DNA from: Chitinophaga dinghuensis
GTDB taxonomy: Bacteria > Bacteroidota > Bacteroidia > Chitinophagales > Chitinophagaceae
NCBI RefSeq assembly: GCF_003259435.1
Contig: NZ_QLMA01000001.1
Coordinates: forward strand, 1,211,469-1,275,468
Length of the DNA stretch: 64,000 bases
Direction: 5' to 3'
In this document: positions 36,801 through 44,941 of the stretch, piece after piece
Layout: every line of letters begins with the position of its first letter
Numbering within the stretch: the first letter of the stretch is position 1
Notes under the pieces: model-generated
What the model was told of the DNA's origin: nothing
The model's database searches: none
The model's input: only the letters and a program-made list of their open reading frames with translations
Made by a program: the position numbers and the translations under genes

Positions 36801-39747
36801 CGTCGCCTGTAACAAAACCACTGTAAGAAATACCATTACCGCTACTGAAAGCTATTCCGTCGTAGGTTTTAGTAGCGTCTTTAGCAGTAATCGTTAAATC
36901 TGCTTTTGTAATGGATAAAGTGCCACTCACATAACTGATATCATAGTTGACAGCAGATAACCCTCCAGGCGTAATCACATACTGGCCAGCGTTTACAGCA
37001 CTTTGAGAAGTACCGCTGTAGGTGAGCGTCCCTGTTAAAGCGTTGTTGTTGTCGTCGCCGGCAACAAAGCCACTGTAAGAAATACCATTACCACCACTAA
37101 AAGCTGTTCCGTCGTAGGTTTTAGTGGCGCCTATTGCCGTAATCGTTAAATCTGCTTTTGTAATGGATAATGCATCACTCACATAATTGATATCATAGTT
37201 CACAGCAGATAATCCTCCTGGTGTAATTACATATGTGCCCACATTTACTGCACTTTGAGATGTACCAGTGAAGGTGATAGTCCCTGTTAAAGCGTTGTTG
37301 TTATCGTCGCCAGCCACAAAACCACTGTATGTAACCCCATTGCCGCCACTGAAAGCTAATCCGTCGTAGGTTTTAGTAGCGCCTATAGCAGTAATTGTTA
37401 AATCTGCTTTAGTAATGGATAAAGTGCCACTCACATAACTGATATCATAGTTGACAGCAGATAACCCTCCAGGCGTAATCACATACTGGCCTACGTTTAC
37501 TGCACTTTGAGAAGTACCACTGTAGGTGATAGTCCCTGTTAAAGCGTTGTTGTTATCGTCGCCTGTAACAAAACCACTGTAAGAAATACCATTACCACTA
37601 CTGAAAGCTAATCCGTCGTAGGTTTTAGTAGCGTCTTTAGCAGTAATCGTTAAATCTGCTTTTGTAATGGATAAAGCGCCACTCACATAACTGATATCGT
37701 AGTTCACAGCAGCTAATCCTCCAGGCGTAATCACATATGTGCCCGCATTTACTGCACTTTGTGATGTACCAGTGTAGGTGATAGTCCCTGTTAAAGCATT
37801 GTTGTTATCGTCGTCGGCAACAAAACCAGTGTAAGTAAGGCCATTACCGCGACTGAAAGCTAATCCGTCGTAGGTTTTAGTGGCGTCTTTAGCGGTTACA
37901 GTCAGAGAAGCTTTATTAACAGTTAAAACAAACACAACTGGGGGTGCCTTTGCAAAAGTAGCATCCCCTTCCTGACTCATAGTAATATTTACAACACCTG
38001 CTTTATTTGCCTTTATTTTCCAGGTATTGCCATCAGCTGCATCCTGAAAAACTGATGCAATGCTGGCATCAGAAGAACTCAATGATACGGTAAGGCCCGA
38101 GCTGGCGGCAAACGCTCTCGTAAAGACATCTCCATATACCACCGCTGTATCAGGCAGCGCAGTAATGGTTTGTGAGGCTAACAGCCGTTCAAATGCCCCC
38201 AGGTCAATAGCTGGTCCCATAAAGCGATCATTGCCTGCAAGATCGACAGTAACGGTATCATTGGCATGGTAAAGGTTATCATTACCAGCATGCACACAGG
38301 GGCTGGTAGCCTGTAAGCTATAATCCCCACCCGTAAAGGGTGCTGACGTGAATGCAGGACTGTTCACGAATAATGGATTATTTGGAGTAACGTGGGTAGC
38401 GGTGTTTTCAGCAGCCCCCTGGATAACGCTATAGCTGGCATTATAACTATTAATAATACCGCCATTGTTATCGTAAATAATACTGTTGATTACATTTAAA
38501 TTGCCACTGAAAACAAAAACGGCACTTTTGTTGTTTCCGCTGATGGTACTATTGATCAACTTCAATGCACCACCACCTATGCGTATGGTGCCATAATCAG
38601 TACCATTACTACTATAATTACCTGTTACCTGCGTATTAACCAGGGTTACATTAGAGCTGGAGCCATTGATATATCCCCCAGATCCAAGAGTAGTGGCAAT
38701 GCATCCTTTCATGGAACAGTTTTCAAACAATATATTAGCAGCGCCATTCGTCGTAAAAACGGCGCCTGATGCCGCAGTATCCTTTATAAAATTACATTTA
38801 TAAAATGTGGCAACTGCATTACCATTGCAAAAGACAGCACCTCCGTTGGAAGTAGCTCTATTTTCATTAACAGATGATAGCCTGCAGGAAACGATGGCTG
38901 ACTGGGCAAATGAAAACATCCCTCCATTGTTGGTTCCTGAAGTTGTATTAAAGCTACCAGTCGCATTTTCTATCTCTACGTCCGCATAAGTAGCATAAAT
39001 ACCTCCGCCACCTCCTGATGCTACATTTTTCAACACACTCACACGCCTGAAGATAGCATTCGCTCTGGCATCTCCTGATGCCGAATAACAAGCAGCTCCT
39101 GCACCATACTTACTGTAATTATTGGTAAGGATTACATCTTCTATCAAAAGCGCAGCACTTCTTACTGTTATCCCTCCTCCATATTCAAGACTGGAATTCA
39201 CTCCATTTATAACATTACTACCGGTTATTTCACAATAAGCGCCGGAAATAGTAAATCCGCTAATTAATGCGTCGCCCATCTCGCCAGCAGCCACCACTAC
39301 ACGGTAAGCATTGTCTGTATTGATTCCCGGAGTACCTATGTCCCCACTTAATATAGTCGTGTTAGTTATGAAGTTCCTACCGGTTATATCTGTTTCGTAA
39401 CCTGCAAAACCGCCATATACCTTTACATCTGGTACCAGTACAAAGGAATTATTGCGATCGGTATTCGTAGCAGTGCCTGTAGTCACTGCGGTGGCGGGAT
39501 ATTGGGGCTTATAAGTACCTGCAGCTACCCATATTTGTTTCACCGTGCCGGCGGTGACAGTATTTAATGCAGTAGCTGTACGTAAGGCATCTGCCAGTTC
39601 GGCTATTGCATTATTCCAGCTATCACCCGAACCTGTACCGGCGCCGCCGGATTTTACGTAAAGGATACCTTGTGCATCCTGTGCCTGTGTGGTGGCACTT
39701 AATAAGGCAAATGCACACACCAGGCTTACATAAATAAATTTTTTCAT
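33898..39747 (-). CDS. Giant surface protein with MBG tandem repeats and gliding-motility-type C-terminal domain
   Basis: A 1949-aa secreted protein. A signal peptide ends near ATTQAQ. Residues about 30-510 form a beta-helix-like region of polymorphic-membrane-protein type (GGAVFCNGNA, VTLVNTQVTGNYSS). From about 615 to 1610 are tandem MBG domains of about 84 aa (TKTYDGLAFSGGNG, YSGFVAGDDNNNALTG, GTYVITPGGL); ten successive units keep an exact 252-bp period. A PKD-like domain (about 1700-1765) and a CHU_C-type C-terminal domain (NAFTPNGDGRNDILNVKLRD, WNGYFNHELQPLGTYLW) follow. The last domain is a known type IX secretion signal (type B) in Bacteroidota, so the protein should be exported to the surface. 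It is probably an adhesin; the ligand is unknown. Confidence 0.88.
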   Translation of the reverse strand: MKKFIYVSLVCAFALLSATTQAQDAQGILYVKSGGAGTGSGDSWNNAIAELADALRTATALNTVTAGTVKQIWVAAGTYKPQYPATAVTTGTATNTDRNNSFVLVPDVKVYGGFAGYETDITGRNFITNTTILSGDIGTPGINTDNAYRVVVAAGEMGDALISGFTISGAYCEITGSNVINGVNSSLEYGGGITVRSAALLIEDVILTNNYSKYGAGAACYSASGDARANAIFRRVSVLKNVASGGGGGIYATYADVEIENATGSFNTTSGTNNGGMFSFAQSAIVSCRLSSVNENRATSNGGAVFCNGNAVATFYKCNFIKDTAASGAVFTTNGAANILFENCSMKGCIATTLGSGGYINGSSSNVTLVNTQVTGNYSSNGTDYGTIRIGGGALKLINSTISGNNKSAVFVFSGNLNVINSIIYDNNGGIINSYNASYSVIQGAAENTATHVTPNNPLFVNSPAFTSAPFTGGDYSLQATSPCVHAGNDNLYHANDTVTVDLAGNDRFMGPAIDLGAFERLLASQTITALPDTAVVYGDVFTRAFAASSGLTVSLSSSDASIASVFQDAADGNTWKIKANKAGVVNITMSQEGDATFAKAPPVVFVLTVNKASLTVTAKDATKTYDGLAFSRGNGLTYTGFVADDDNNNALTGTITYTGTSQSAVNAGTYVITPGGLAAVNYDISYVSGALSITKADLTITAKDATKTYDGLAFSSGNGISYSGFVTGDDNNNALTGTITYSGTSQSAVNVGQYVITPGGLSAVNYDISYVSGTLSITKADLTITAIGATKTYDGLAFSGGNGVTYSGFVAGDDNNNALTGTITFTGTSQSAVNVGTYVITPGGLSAVNYDINYVSDALSITKADLTITAIGATKTYDGTAFSGGNGISYSGFVAGDDNNNALTGTLTYSGTSQSAVNAGQYVITPGGLSAVNYDISYVSGTLSITKADLTITAKDATKTYDGIAFSSGNGISYSGFVTGDDNNNALTGTLTYTGTSQSAVNVGTYVITPGGLAAVNYDISYVSGALSITKADLTITAKSTTKTYDGLAFIGGNGITYSGFVTGDDNNNALTGTITYTGTSQSAVNVGTYVITPGGLSAVNYDINYVNGALSIIKADLTITAIGATKTYDGIAFSGGNGITYSGFVTGDDNNNALTGTLTYTGTSQSAVSVGTYVITPGGLSAVNYDINYVSDALSITKADLTITAIGATKTYDGTAFSGGNGISYSGFVAGDDNNNALTGTLTYSGTSQSAVNAGLYVITPGGLSAVNYDISYVSGTLSITKAGLTITAIDATKTYDGLAFNGGNGITYSGFVAGDDNNNALTGAVTYTGTSQSAVNVGTYVITPGGLAAVNYDISYVSGTLSITKASLTITATDATKTYDGLAFSGGNGVTYSGFVNNENKSVLNGTLAYSGAAQGAVDAGVYVITVSGATSDNYAINYLDGQLTVNKAPLTITANNITKTYDGVAFTGGNGVTYTGLVNNEQPTILGGTLTYTGNSQNATHVNTYIIIPGGVTADNYSISFVDGVLNIQPATVIVTANDALRCYGLPNPAFHISYNGWVNNETMTVLTAQPTATSTATIQSSAGDYAIVPSGATADDYVFTYVNGHLTIPSPPASSLSASEGLILCDTDDSRLLLASGNYSFNWYLNNSIIPDGINPTLTATVVGTYTAKATDGYGCSAMATNNLVVTQVVPPKAAFSFNGYCKDVAVVLANTSQINNAGTVNYTWDSGDGQTSTTAEPQFIYSTTGTYNVQLKVSMEECPNLTSTIVHPITIEAAQPGKKLAAIYASAGIPQKITGRNFTTAGYAWTPSTGLNTTTVYNPMATINNSETYQIAMTFPSGCVTTDTLAVNVVIGSEIFVANAFTPNGDGRNDILNVKLRDIIKFNYLRIFTRWGSKVFETRDATQGWNGYFNHELQPLGTYLWIAEGVDKDGRVIHREGAVTLLR
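35349..37900 (-). repeat. Tandem 252-bp repeats encoding MBG domains
   Basis: The marker CGTAGGTTTTAGT recurs at 35601, 35853, 36105, 36357, 36609, 36861, 37113, 37365, 37617 and 37869, exactly 252 bp apart; a diverged unit lies 249 bp before the first. Copies differ by scattered substitutions. A 211-bp block is identical between 35976-36186 and 36984-37194, exactly four units apart, pointing to recent unit exchange. Confidence 0.9.
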
Positions 39748-40397
39748 AGCAGAGGGGATGTTATCAGCGTAAAGGATGTCATATAGTGGCAGTTAGGCTG
39801 TAATTACTGTGATGATCAGGTATAGGTTGATCAAACCTGCACGTCAACATCTACCCCTTTGCCGGTTAAAGCGGGGTTTATAAACACGAAGGCTGTAAAA
39901 TATTGTGAAGAATGTGAATCCCGGGTCTGTAAGACTTCGGTTATAGACATTACATTATATAACTACACAGAAGCAAAACTTTCAATTGTTTCATGCATAT
40001 TTAGCGCTGATTAATGGCGTTTACAATAGAATTGTTTATTATAAGAGCCGAGATAATATACAAATATAATAAATGTATTATATTTATATGAGAAAAACTT
40101 GCCAACCAATTTGGATGAATCATCTAAAAATTGAGTTGGATGTCTAAAATTCTCCCAAAAGCTCAATTCCGCCTGCTTATCTGTAAAAATATTCTAGTTA
40201 TTTGCAGTAGTTTTGTCCTTCAATAAAAATTATTTCTTCCTAAATAAGATTAACAATAGGCGCTGGGATTTTAGATAAATCACCTATAAGCAGGTTCGAA
40301 ACTTATCTCTCGTAGCTCGCCAGGATGCAGAAAAGTCTTTAAGTCTTTTGATTTTTAATACTATGAATGCTCCTTTGTTAATCGTCAATCATACCGG
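39748..40397. other. 650-nt intergenic region between divergent genes
   Basis: It separates the MBG-protein gene (minus) from the polysaccharide deacetylase gene (plus). I find no supported coding frame, no terminator and no consensus promoter pair. It is AT-rich in its middle (around 40040-40110). Promoters for both flanking genes must lie here but were not identified. Confidence 0.4.
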
Positions 40398-41324
40398 ATG
40401 AAGAGAACCATTATACTGCTACCCGTTTTATTGCTATGCTTCCAGGCGTTTTCCCAGAAAAAAATTGCCATTACCTTAGATGATCCTAACACTTATCCAT
40501 CCGTAAAACTAAGTTGGCAGGAAAGAAATACCGCTATACTTCAGACGCTGTCGAAGCATAAGATCAAAGCGGCTTTATTTGTCTGTGGGATGAGAGTGGA
40601 CGATACTAATGGGAAAACCTTGCTGACTGCATGGGACAGCGCCGGACACCTGATCTGTAATCATTCTTATTCTCACTTGTATTATAACTCCAAAGCTATT
40701 TCGGCAGAAAAGTATATAGCTGATTTTAGGAGAGGAGATGCTGTCATTCGTTCTTTCAGCCATTATACAAAGCTGTTCCGCTTTCCATTTCTGAAAGAAG
40801 GTAATACTGCGGAGAAAATTGACAGTATGAGAGCTGCGCTGAAAGATGCCGGATATAGGACTGGGCATGTTTCTGTGGATGCATCGGATTGGTATATAGA
40901 TGCGGAAATGATAAAGGCATTAACAGCAGATGCAGCAACGGATCTTCGACCATACCGTGATTATTATGTGCAGCATATTTTAAACCGTGCGGCATATTAT
41001 GATTCCTTAGCCCAGCAAGTGTATAAGAAACCGGTTAAACATACGCTATTACTGCATCATTCATTGTTGAATGCCTTATTCCTGGATGATGTGATCAATG
41101 CCTTGAAGCAGCACGGATGGGTATTGGTGGATGCAGGGAAAGCTTTTGCTGATCCGTTATTTAATGAGCAACCTCATAATATTCCTTCTGGAGAAAGTAT
41201 CATCTGGCAGCTGGCAAAAGAGAATGTGAAAACTGCGGGTAGTTTAAGATATCCTGCAGAGGATGAAGAATATGAAAAGGTGCCACTGGAGCAGTTTATA
41301 AGAAAATATACATCACATAAATAA
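40398..41324 (+). CDS. Exported polysaccharide deacetylase (NodB-like)
   Basis: A 308-aa protein with a signal peptide (MKRTIILLPVLLLCFQAFSQ). The NodB fold shows KIAITLDDPN (first Asp pair), ICNHSYSHLYYN (the H-x3-H metal site), FRFPFLKEGN (the R-x-P catalytic motif) and HTLLLHHSLLNALF (the late His motif). Such enzymes remove acetyl groups from amino sugars in chitin, peptidoglycan or other glycans outside the cytoplasm. The substrate cannot be told. It is a single gene with its own terminator, which it shares with the convergent SDR gene. Confidence 0.88.
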   Translation: MKRTIILLPVLLLCFQAFSQKKIAITLDDPNTYPSVKLSWQERNTAILQTLSKHKIKAALFVCGMRVDDTNGKTLLTAWDSAGHLICNHSYSHLYYNSKAISAEKYIADFRRGDAVIRSFSHYTKLFRFPFLKEGNTAEKIDSMRAALKDAGYRTGHVSVDASDWYIDAEMIKALTADAATDLRPYRDYYVQHILNRAAYYDSLAQQVYKKPVKHTLLLHHSLLNALFLDDVINALKQHGWVLVDAGKAFADPLFNEQPHNIPSGESIIWQLAKENVKTAGSLRYPAEDEEYEKVPLEQFIRKYTSHK

Positions 41325-41331
41325 ATGAATG

Positions 41332-41360
41332 AAATGGGGCAATAAATTATTGCCCCATTT
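41332..41360. terminator. Bidirectional terminator between deacetylase and SDR genes
   Basis: AAATGGGGCAATAA (41332-41345) and TTATTGCCCCATTT (41347-41360) are exact complements, with A-rich sequence before and TTATTTTT after. It can stop transcription from both convergent genes. Confidence 0.8.
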
Positions 41361-41375
41361 TTATTTTTCTCCGCA

Positions 41376-42128
41376 TTATTTGATCCTCGGAAACCCGCCA
41401 TCAACGAACAATTCTGTTCCATGCATAAATGATGCATCTCCTGATGCTAAGAAGGTGATTACTTTTGCGACTTCCCGGGCTTCTCCGAAACGGGCCAGTG
41501 GAACTTGCTGCATGACGGCATCGGTCATGGCATGTACCTGATCTGCAGAGAGGTTGGACCGGTCAAAATAATTCGTTTTAATAGGACCGGGACTTACCGC
41601 ATTCACACTGATTTTTTTAGGAGCCAATTCTGAAGCGAAGGTTTTAGTAAAGGATTGTACAGCCGCTTTTGCCGCTGAGTATACAGCAGAATTGGGCATG
41701 CCGACTTCCGTTACGATGGAGGTATTCAAAATAATTGATCCGCCTTCTTTCATTAAAGGTATCATCTGTTGCACCGTAAACAATGTACCTTTTACGATCA
41801 CATCAAACTGTTCATTGAAGTGGTTTTCGTCTATCAGTTCTATTGGCGCATATTTGCCAAAGCCGGCATTTATATAAAGAATATCTATTTGCGGTGAAAT
41901 CAATTTTACTTTCTCTGCTAAACTCAGAATGTCTTGCATTTTTCCCGCATCAGAAACAATTCCCTGTGCTTTTGCGCCAAGTTCGCTGACAGTGCTGTCC
42001 ACTGTGTTTTGGAAACGTCCTGTAATGATGACGGAAGCTCCATTTTCAATAAAGTCTATAGCTGTCGCTTTGCCGATTCCACTCGTACCGCCGGTAATTA
42101 AAGCGGTTTTATTCATTAATCGTTGCAT
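41376..42128 (-). CDS. Short-chain dehydrogenase/reductase
   Basis: A 250-aa classical SDR. The cofactor motif is ALITGGTSGIGKATA (TGxxxGIG), followed by INAGFGK (NAG), the catalytic Ser in IILNTSIV, YSAAKAAV (YxxxK) and the tail NAVSPGPIKTNYFD. An Arg after the second strand (ITGRFQ) suggests NADP(H). The end FLASGDASFMHGTELFVDGG is typical. The substrate is unknown. The start may be MQRLMNK or, four codons on, MNKTALI. Confidence 0.9.
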   Translation of the reverse strand: MQRLMNKTALITGGTSGIGKATAIDFIENGASVIITGRFQNTVDSTVSELGAKAQGIVSDAGKMQDILSLAEKVKLISPQIDILYINAGFGKYAPIELIDENHFNEQFDVIVKGTLFTVQQMIPLMKEGGSIILNTSIVTEVGMPNSAVYSAAKAAVQSFTKTFASELAPKKISVNAVSPGPIKTNYFDRSNLSADQVHAMTDAVMQQVPLARFGEAREVAKVITFLASGDASFMHGTELFVDGGFPRIK

Positions 42129-42410
42129 CTTAAATAGTTTTATACTGCAAAATTATTGGGCCGCTATCACCTCTGAAATCCGATTCTTGCTAATTTCTGT
42201 TTTATTTTTTTGCTGATATCTGTTGTAAGAAAATCGCTTCTTTTTATGGTTAATGAACAATTCGAAGACCTATTTTGTAATAGGCATATCGAATTTGACG
42301 GTCATTATTCAATTGACTGACCAACTCCAAAATACCATTATCGAATTATTCGCGGTTCACTCCTATGTGGATAAAGCTGCATTATTCAACCCTAAATAAG
42401 AATAAATTTT

Positions 42411-43424
42411 ATGAGTTCTAATCAGTATTCCAACATTCCTCCGGGATGGGTAGGGGGCTTTGCTCAGTCTAATCCTCAGTTTGAGTATCCTAACCCTGAT
42501 CTTTCATCGTTACCGATGTTAGATAATATGGCCAACATTAATTTGCTCGAACGTCAGCAAAAAGTAACATGGCCGGAATTTAGCTGGGAAGCTGAAAAAG
42601 ACGCCCCAGATCCCAAGAGATGTTTTGTGATGTTCTCTCCTGATATTTCCAGGATAGGGTACGACAATTCAGGAAGAGTATACTCTATTATTTGTCCACA
42701 ACAAGGAACCTGGATTCCTGGTGTAGGCTGTATGAATGTGGAAGTGACGGTGACCGGACAAGGTGGCTGGGTGGATGAATCGAGTAAGGAGAATACCCTT
42801 GCTGCAGATATGATGGTGATGGGTAAGGTTTGGTTTAGTCCGAGCGCTAAACAAAGTCCATTCGTACAGAATATATGGTCTAAGTTTAGTAACAGTAATC
42901 TACCTTTCCCTTCAGACAAAGCGAATGCGATAAAAGTAACCACTCACAAACCACAAAATCCTGCACAGCCAATCTTTCCAGTGCGAAAAGGGGAGACTAC
43001 ATTATTTGAGAGTCCGACTTTTGCAAAGCATCCGGAAGCATGGGGAGTAGGGAATGTGGAAGTACAAATGGGTCCGATCCTAAAAACGAACAATGACTAT
43101 GTAGATCATTTTAACCAGCTGGTATTGGATCTTCACAATATATGTTCCGGAAATATGCTGCAGAATGGAAACATACTGAGTTGGAATGTATGGTTCGAAG
43201 GCCCTACATTGGTGGATCAGAATGAATGGAGGTCACATGCAGAATTATGGCGAGATTCCATTGATGCGGATCATGGTAGTCCTACCGGAGAGGGAAGGCC
43301 TCCGCAACATTTTGATGGGACGCCTTTTCATCCTGTTCAGGAGTTGGTAGACGAAAAACTCAAAGAAATTGCGGATTGGGTGGCCAAACATCATCCAACT
43401 ATAGTGGATGGAGGTAGTCATTAA
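42411..43424 (+). CDS. Protein of unknown function (337 aa)
   Basis: No signal peptide or membrane segment is visible and no family was recognised. The protein is rich in Pro, Trp and Asn (IPPGWVGGFAQSNPQFEYPN, WEAEKDAPDP, GVGCMNVEVTVTGQGGW, VWFEGPTLVDQNEWRSHAEL) and ends with a His-rich tail (KHHPTIVDGGSH). The segment AELWRDSIDADHGSPTGEGR contains several acidic residues and histidines that could bind metal, but this is a guess. It is monocistronic, with an own terminator directly after it. Codon use is ordinary for the window. Confidence 0.6.
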   Translation: MSSNQYSNIPPGWVGGFAQSNPQFEYPNPDLSSLPMLDNMANINLLERQQKVTWPEFSWEAEKDAPDPKRCFVMFSPDISRIGYDNSGRVYSIICPQQGTWIPGVGCMNVEVTVTGQGGWVDESSKENTLAADMMVMGKVWFSPSAKQSPFVQNIWSKFSNSNLPFPSDKANAIKVTTHKPQNPAQPIFPVRKGETTLFESPTFAKHPEAWGVGNVEVQMGPILKTNNDYVDHFNQLVLDLHNICSGNMLQNGNILSWNVWFEGPTLVDQNEWRSHAELWRDSIDADHGSPTGEGRPPQHFDGTPFHPVQELVDEKLKEIADWVAKHHPTIVDGGSH

Positions 43425-43437
43425 TTTGAAAATAAAT

Positions 43438-43461
43438 CGTCTTTAAAATTTTTTAAAGACG
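43438..43461 (+). terminator. Terminator of the 337-aa protein gene
   Basis: CGTCTTTAAAA (43438-43448) pairs with TTTTAAAGACG (43451-43461), followed by GTTTTAT. The hairpin starts 13 nt after the stop codon. Confidence 0.75.
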
Positions 43462-43510
43462 GTTTTATATTTACAAAAAACATGCAGATGTGAATGCCAG
43501 CATGGTACAA

Positions 43511-43553
43511 ACAGCGATAGCGATTCGATGAGAATTTGTATCGCTGTTTTTTT
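43511..43553 (+). terminator. Second terminator, 50 nt beyond the first
   Basis: ACAGCGATA (43511-43519) pairs with TATCGCTGT (43539-43547) and is followed by six T. It is either a back-up terminator or the 3' end of a small RNA arising between the two hairpins. Confidence 0.65.
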
Positions 43554-43655
43554 ATGTACGTCGAGGCAATTGGAAATAATTCTCAGGGCGTTAAAAAAAT
43601 ATGAGTGAAATTGCTAATTTATTGTTATATTCAATAGTCTCAAAATTATCTCTTT

Positions 43656-43898
43656 ATGTTATGGACTTTACTCATCGGCGGCATTGCAGGCTGGTTGGCC
43701 GGTAAATTAATGCGTGGTGAAGGGTTTGGTGTGATCGTAGACATCATCGTGGGTATTATAGGTGGCTGGCTGGGAGGCTGGATATTCGGCAAACTGGGTA
43801 TCCATATGGGAAATGGCCTGGTTGGTTCCCTGATTGTGGCACTGGTGGGGTCTGTGATCCTTATCTGGTTAGTGCATCTTATCAAAGGAAAAAAATAG
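43656..43898 (+). CDS. GlsB/YeaQ/YmgE-family small membrane protein
   Basis: An 80-aa protein made almost wholly of glycine-rich membrane helices: WTLLIGGIAGWLAGKLMRGE, then GFGVIVDIIVGIIGGWLGGW and VGSLIVALVGSVILIWLVHL, ending in a lysine tail. This is the typical transglycosylase-associated/GlsB pattern, whose members are induced by stress in many bacteria; the molecular role is unknown. It stands alone and has its own strong terminator. Confidence 0.88.
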   Translation: MLWTLLIGGIAGWLAGKLMRGEGFGVIVDIIVGIIGGWLGGWIFGKLGIHMGNGLVGSLIVALVGSVILIWLVHLIKGKK

Positions 43899-43921
43899 CA
43901 GGCTAACTTGAAATGAATGTT

Positions 43922-43969
43922 AATACACAACGCTGCGATTGATTCAGTCGCAGCGCGGTGTATTTTTTT
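43922..43969 (+). terminator. Terminator of the GlsB-like gene
   Basis: AATACAC...CGCTGCGA and TCGCAGCG...GTGTATT form a long stem with an internal 2-nt bulge pair, followed by TTTTTT. Confidence 0.8.
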
Positions 43970-44051
43970 GTAATCACCTTATGAGAATTGTTTAAGGTGA
44001 ATCTTCAGCTGGAATGCCAACTGATGATTGGTAAGAAGAGAAATAGATATT

Positions 44052-44933
44052 TTATTTCTTCTGGCAATAGTAGTCGAATGCCGCTTTTGAGATATCCGCA
44101 ATGATCGCTTCTGTATTGTTGAAGGTTTCATAACTATCGTGTACAAAAACAGCCACTATAATTTTTTTGTGATTGGGTAACTCAATGATACCATAGCTGT
44201 TGACTGCCCCCGTCATTCCTGCCTCATTCGTAAAGGAGGTACCACTTCTATGCGCCACTTTAATATTTGCCGGCAGCTTTCCTTTAAGGCGTTTTAAACC
44301 TGTTTGATTATTGACCATGGCATCATACAGCCATTTTGTATGCACGGCATTCAGGATTTTTCCTTTGTTAAATTTATCTAATAGTTGGGCGGCTTCGTTG
44401 GGAGTGATTTTATTAATGAACTGTGCATCCCAATTTTTATGCATATCTTCTTCATCATTCCTGATAATAAAGTTTTTGCTGCCAATGAATTGTTGTACAG
44501 GCATAGCCCCACCAATTAAACGAAGGATAATATCGGTGAGATTATTGTCGCTGTAACAGAGCATCCATCTCATCGCGTCAGCCAAAGTGAGACTGGTATC
44601 GCCTTTCGGATGTTCATCTTTGAAAGGGCTCCAGGTACCGTCTAATAATTCCGCTTCCCGGATGAGGACTTTCTGCTCCAGGTTCAGTTCTCCTTTTTCT
44701 ACCTTGTGTAATACTGTAAGTGCAATAGGAAATTTAAAGGTGCTGAGCATAGGATACAACTGGTTTCCATTAAACTGAACGGTATCGTTTTTTTGAAACC
44801 CTATAACGGAGACGCCTATATCTGCTTTTTTGCCGGCAATGATTTGTGCTATTTTGTCCCGCAGTACTGCATTTTGGGCGAACAACTGCATTGCCACCAG
44901 TTGTATGCAGAGTAATATTGCAATTCTTTTCAT
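44052..44933 (-). CDS. Class A beta-lactamase (subclass A2-like)
   Basis: A 293-aa periplasmic serine beta-lactamase with a signal peptide ending QLFAQ. Active-site motifs are PMLSTFKF (S64, K67: the S70-x-x-K73 motif), CYSDNN (S128-D-N), EEDMHKNW (E161, the E166 position, with the Met-His of the PER/CfxA branch) and AHRSGTS in place of the usual K-T-G. Arg instead of Lys at position 234 is the notable change. These chromosomal Bacteroidota enzymes hydrolyse penicillins and often cephalosporins; the spectrum cannot be read from sequence. It follows the PBP-like hydrolase gene by 8 nt and is probably its operon partner. Confidence 0.9.
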   Translation of the reverse strand: MKRIAILLCIQLVAMQLFAQNAVLRDKIAQIIAGKKADIGVSVIGFQKNDTVQFNGNQLYPMLSTFKFPIALTVLHKVEKGELNLEQKVLIREAELLDGTWSPFKDEHPKGDTSLTLADAMRWMLCYSDNNLTDIILRLIGGAMPVQQFIGSKNFIIRNDEEDMHKNWDAQFINKITPNEAAQLLDKFNKGKILNAVHTKWLYDAMVNNQTGLKRLKGKLPANIKVAHRSGTSFTNEAGMTGAVNSYGIIELPNHKKIIVAVFVHDSYETFNNTEAIIADISKAAFDYYCQKK

Positions 44934-44941
44934 TTCAGATA

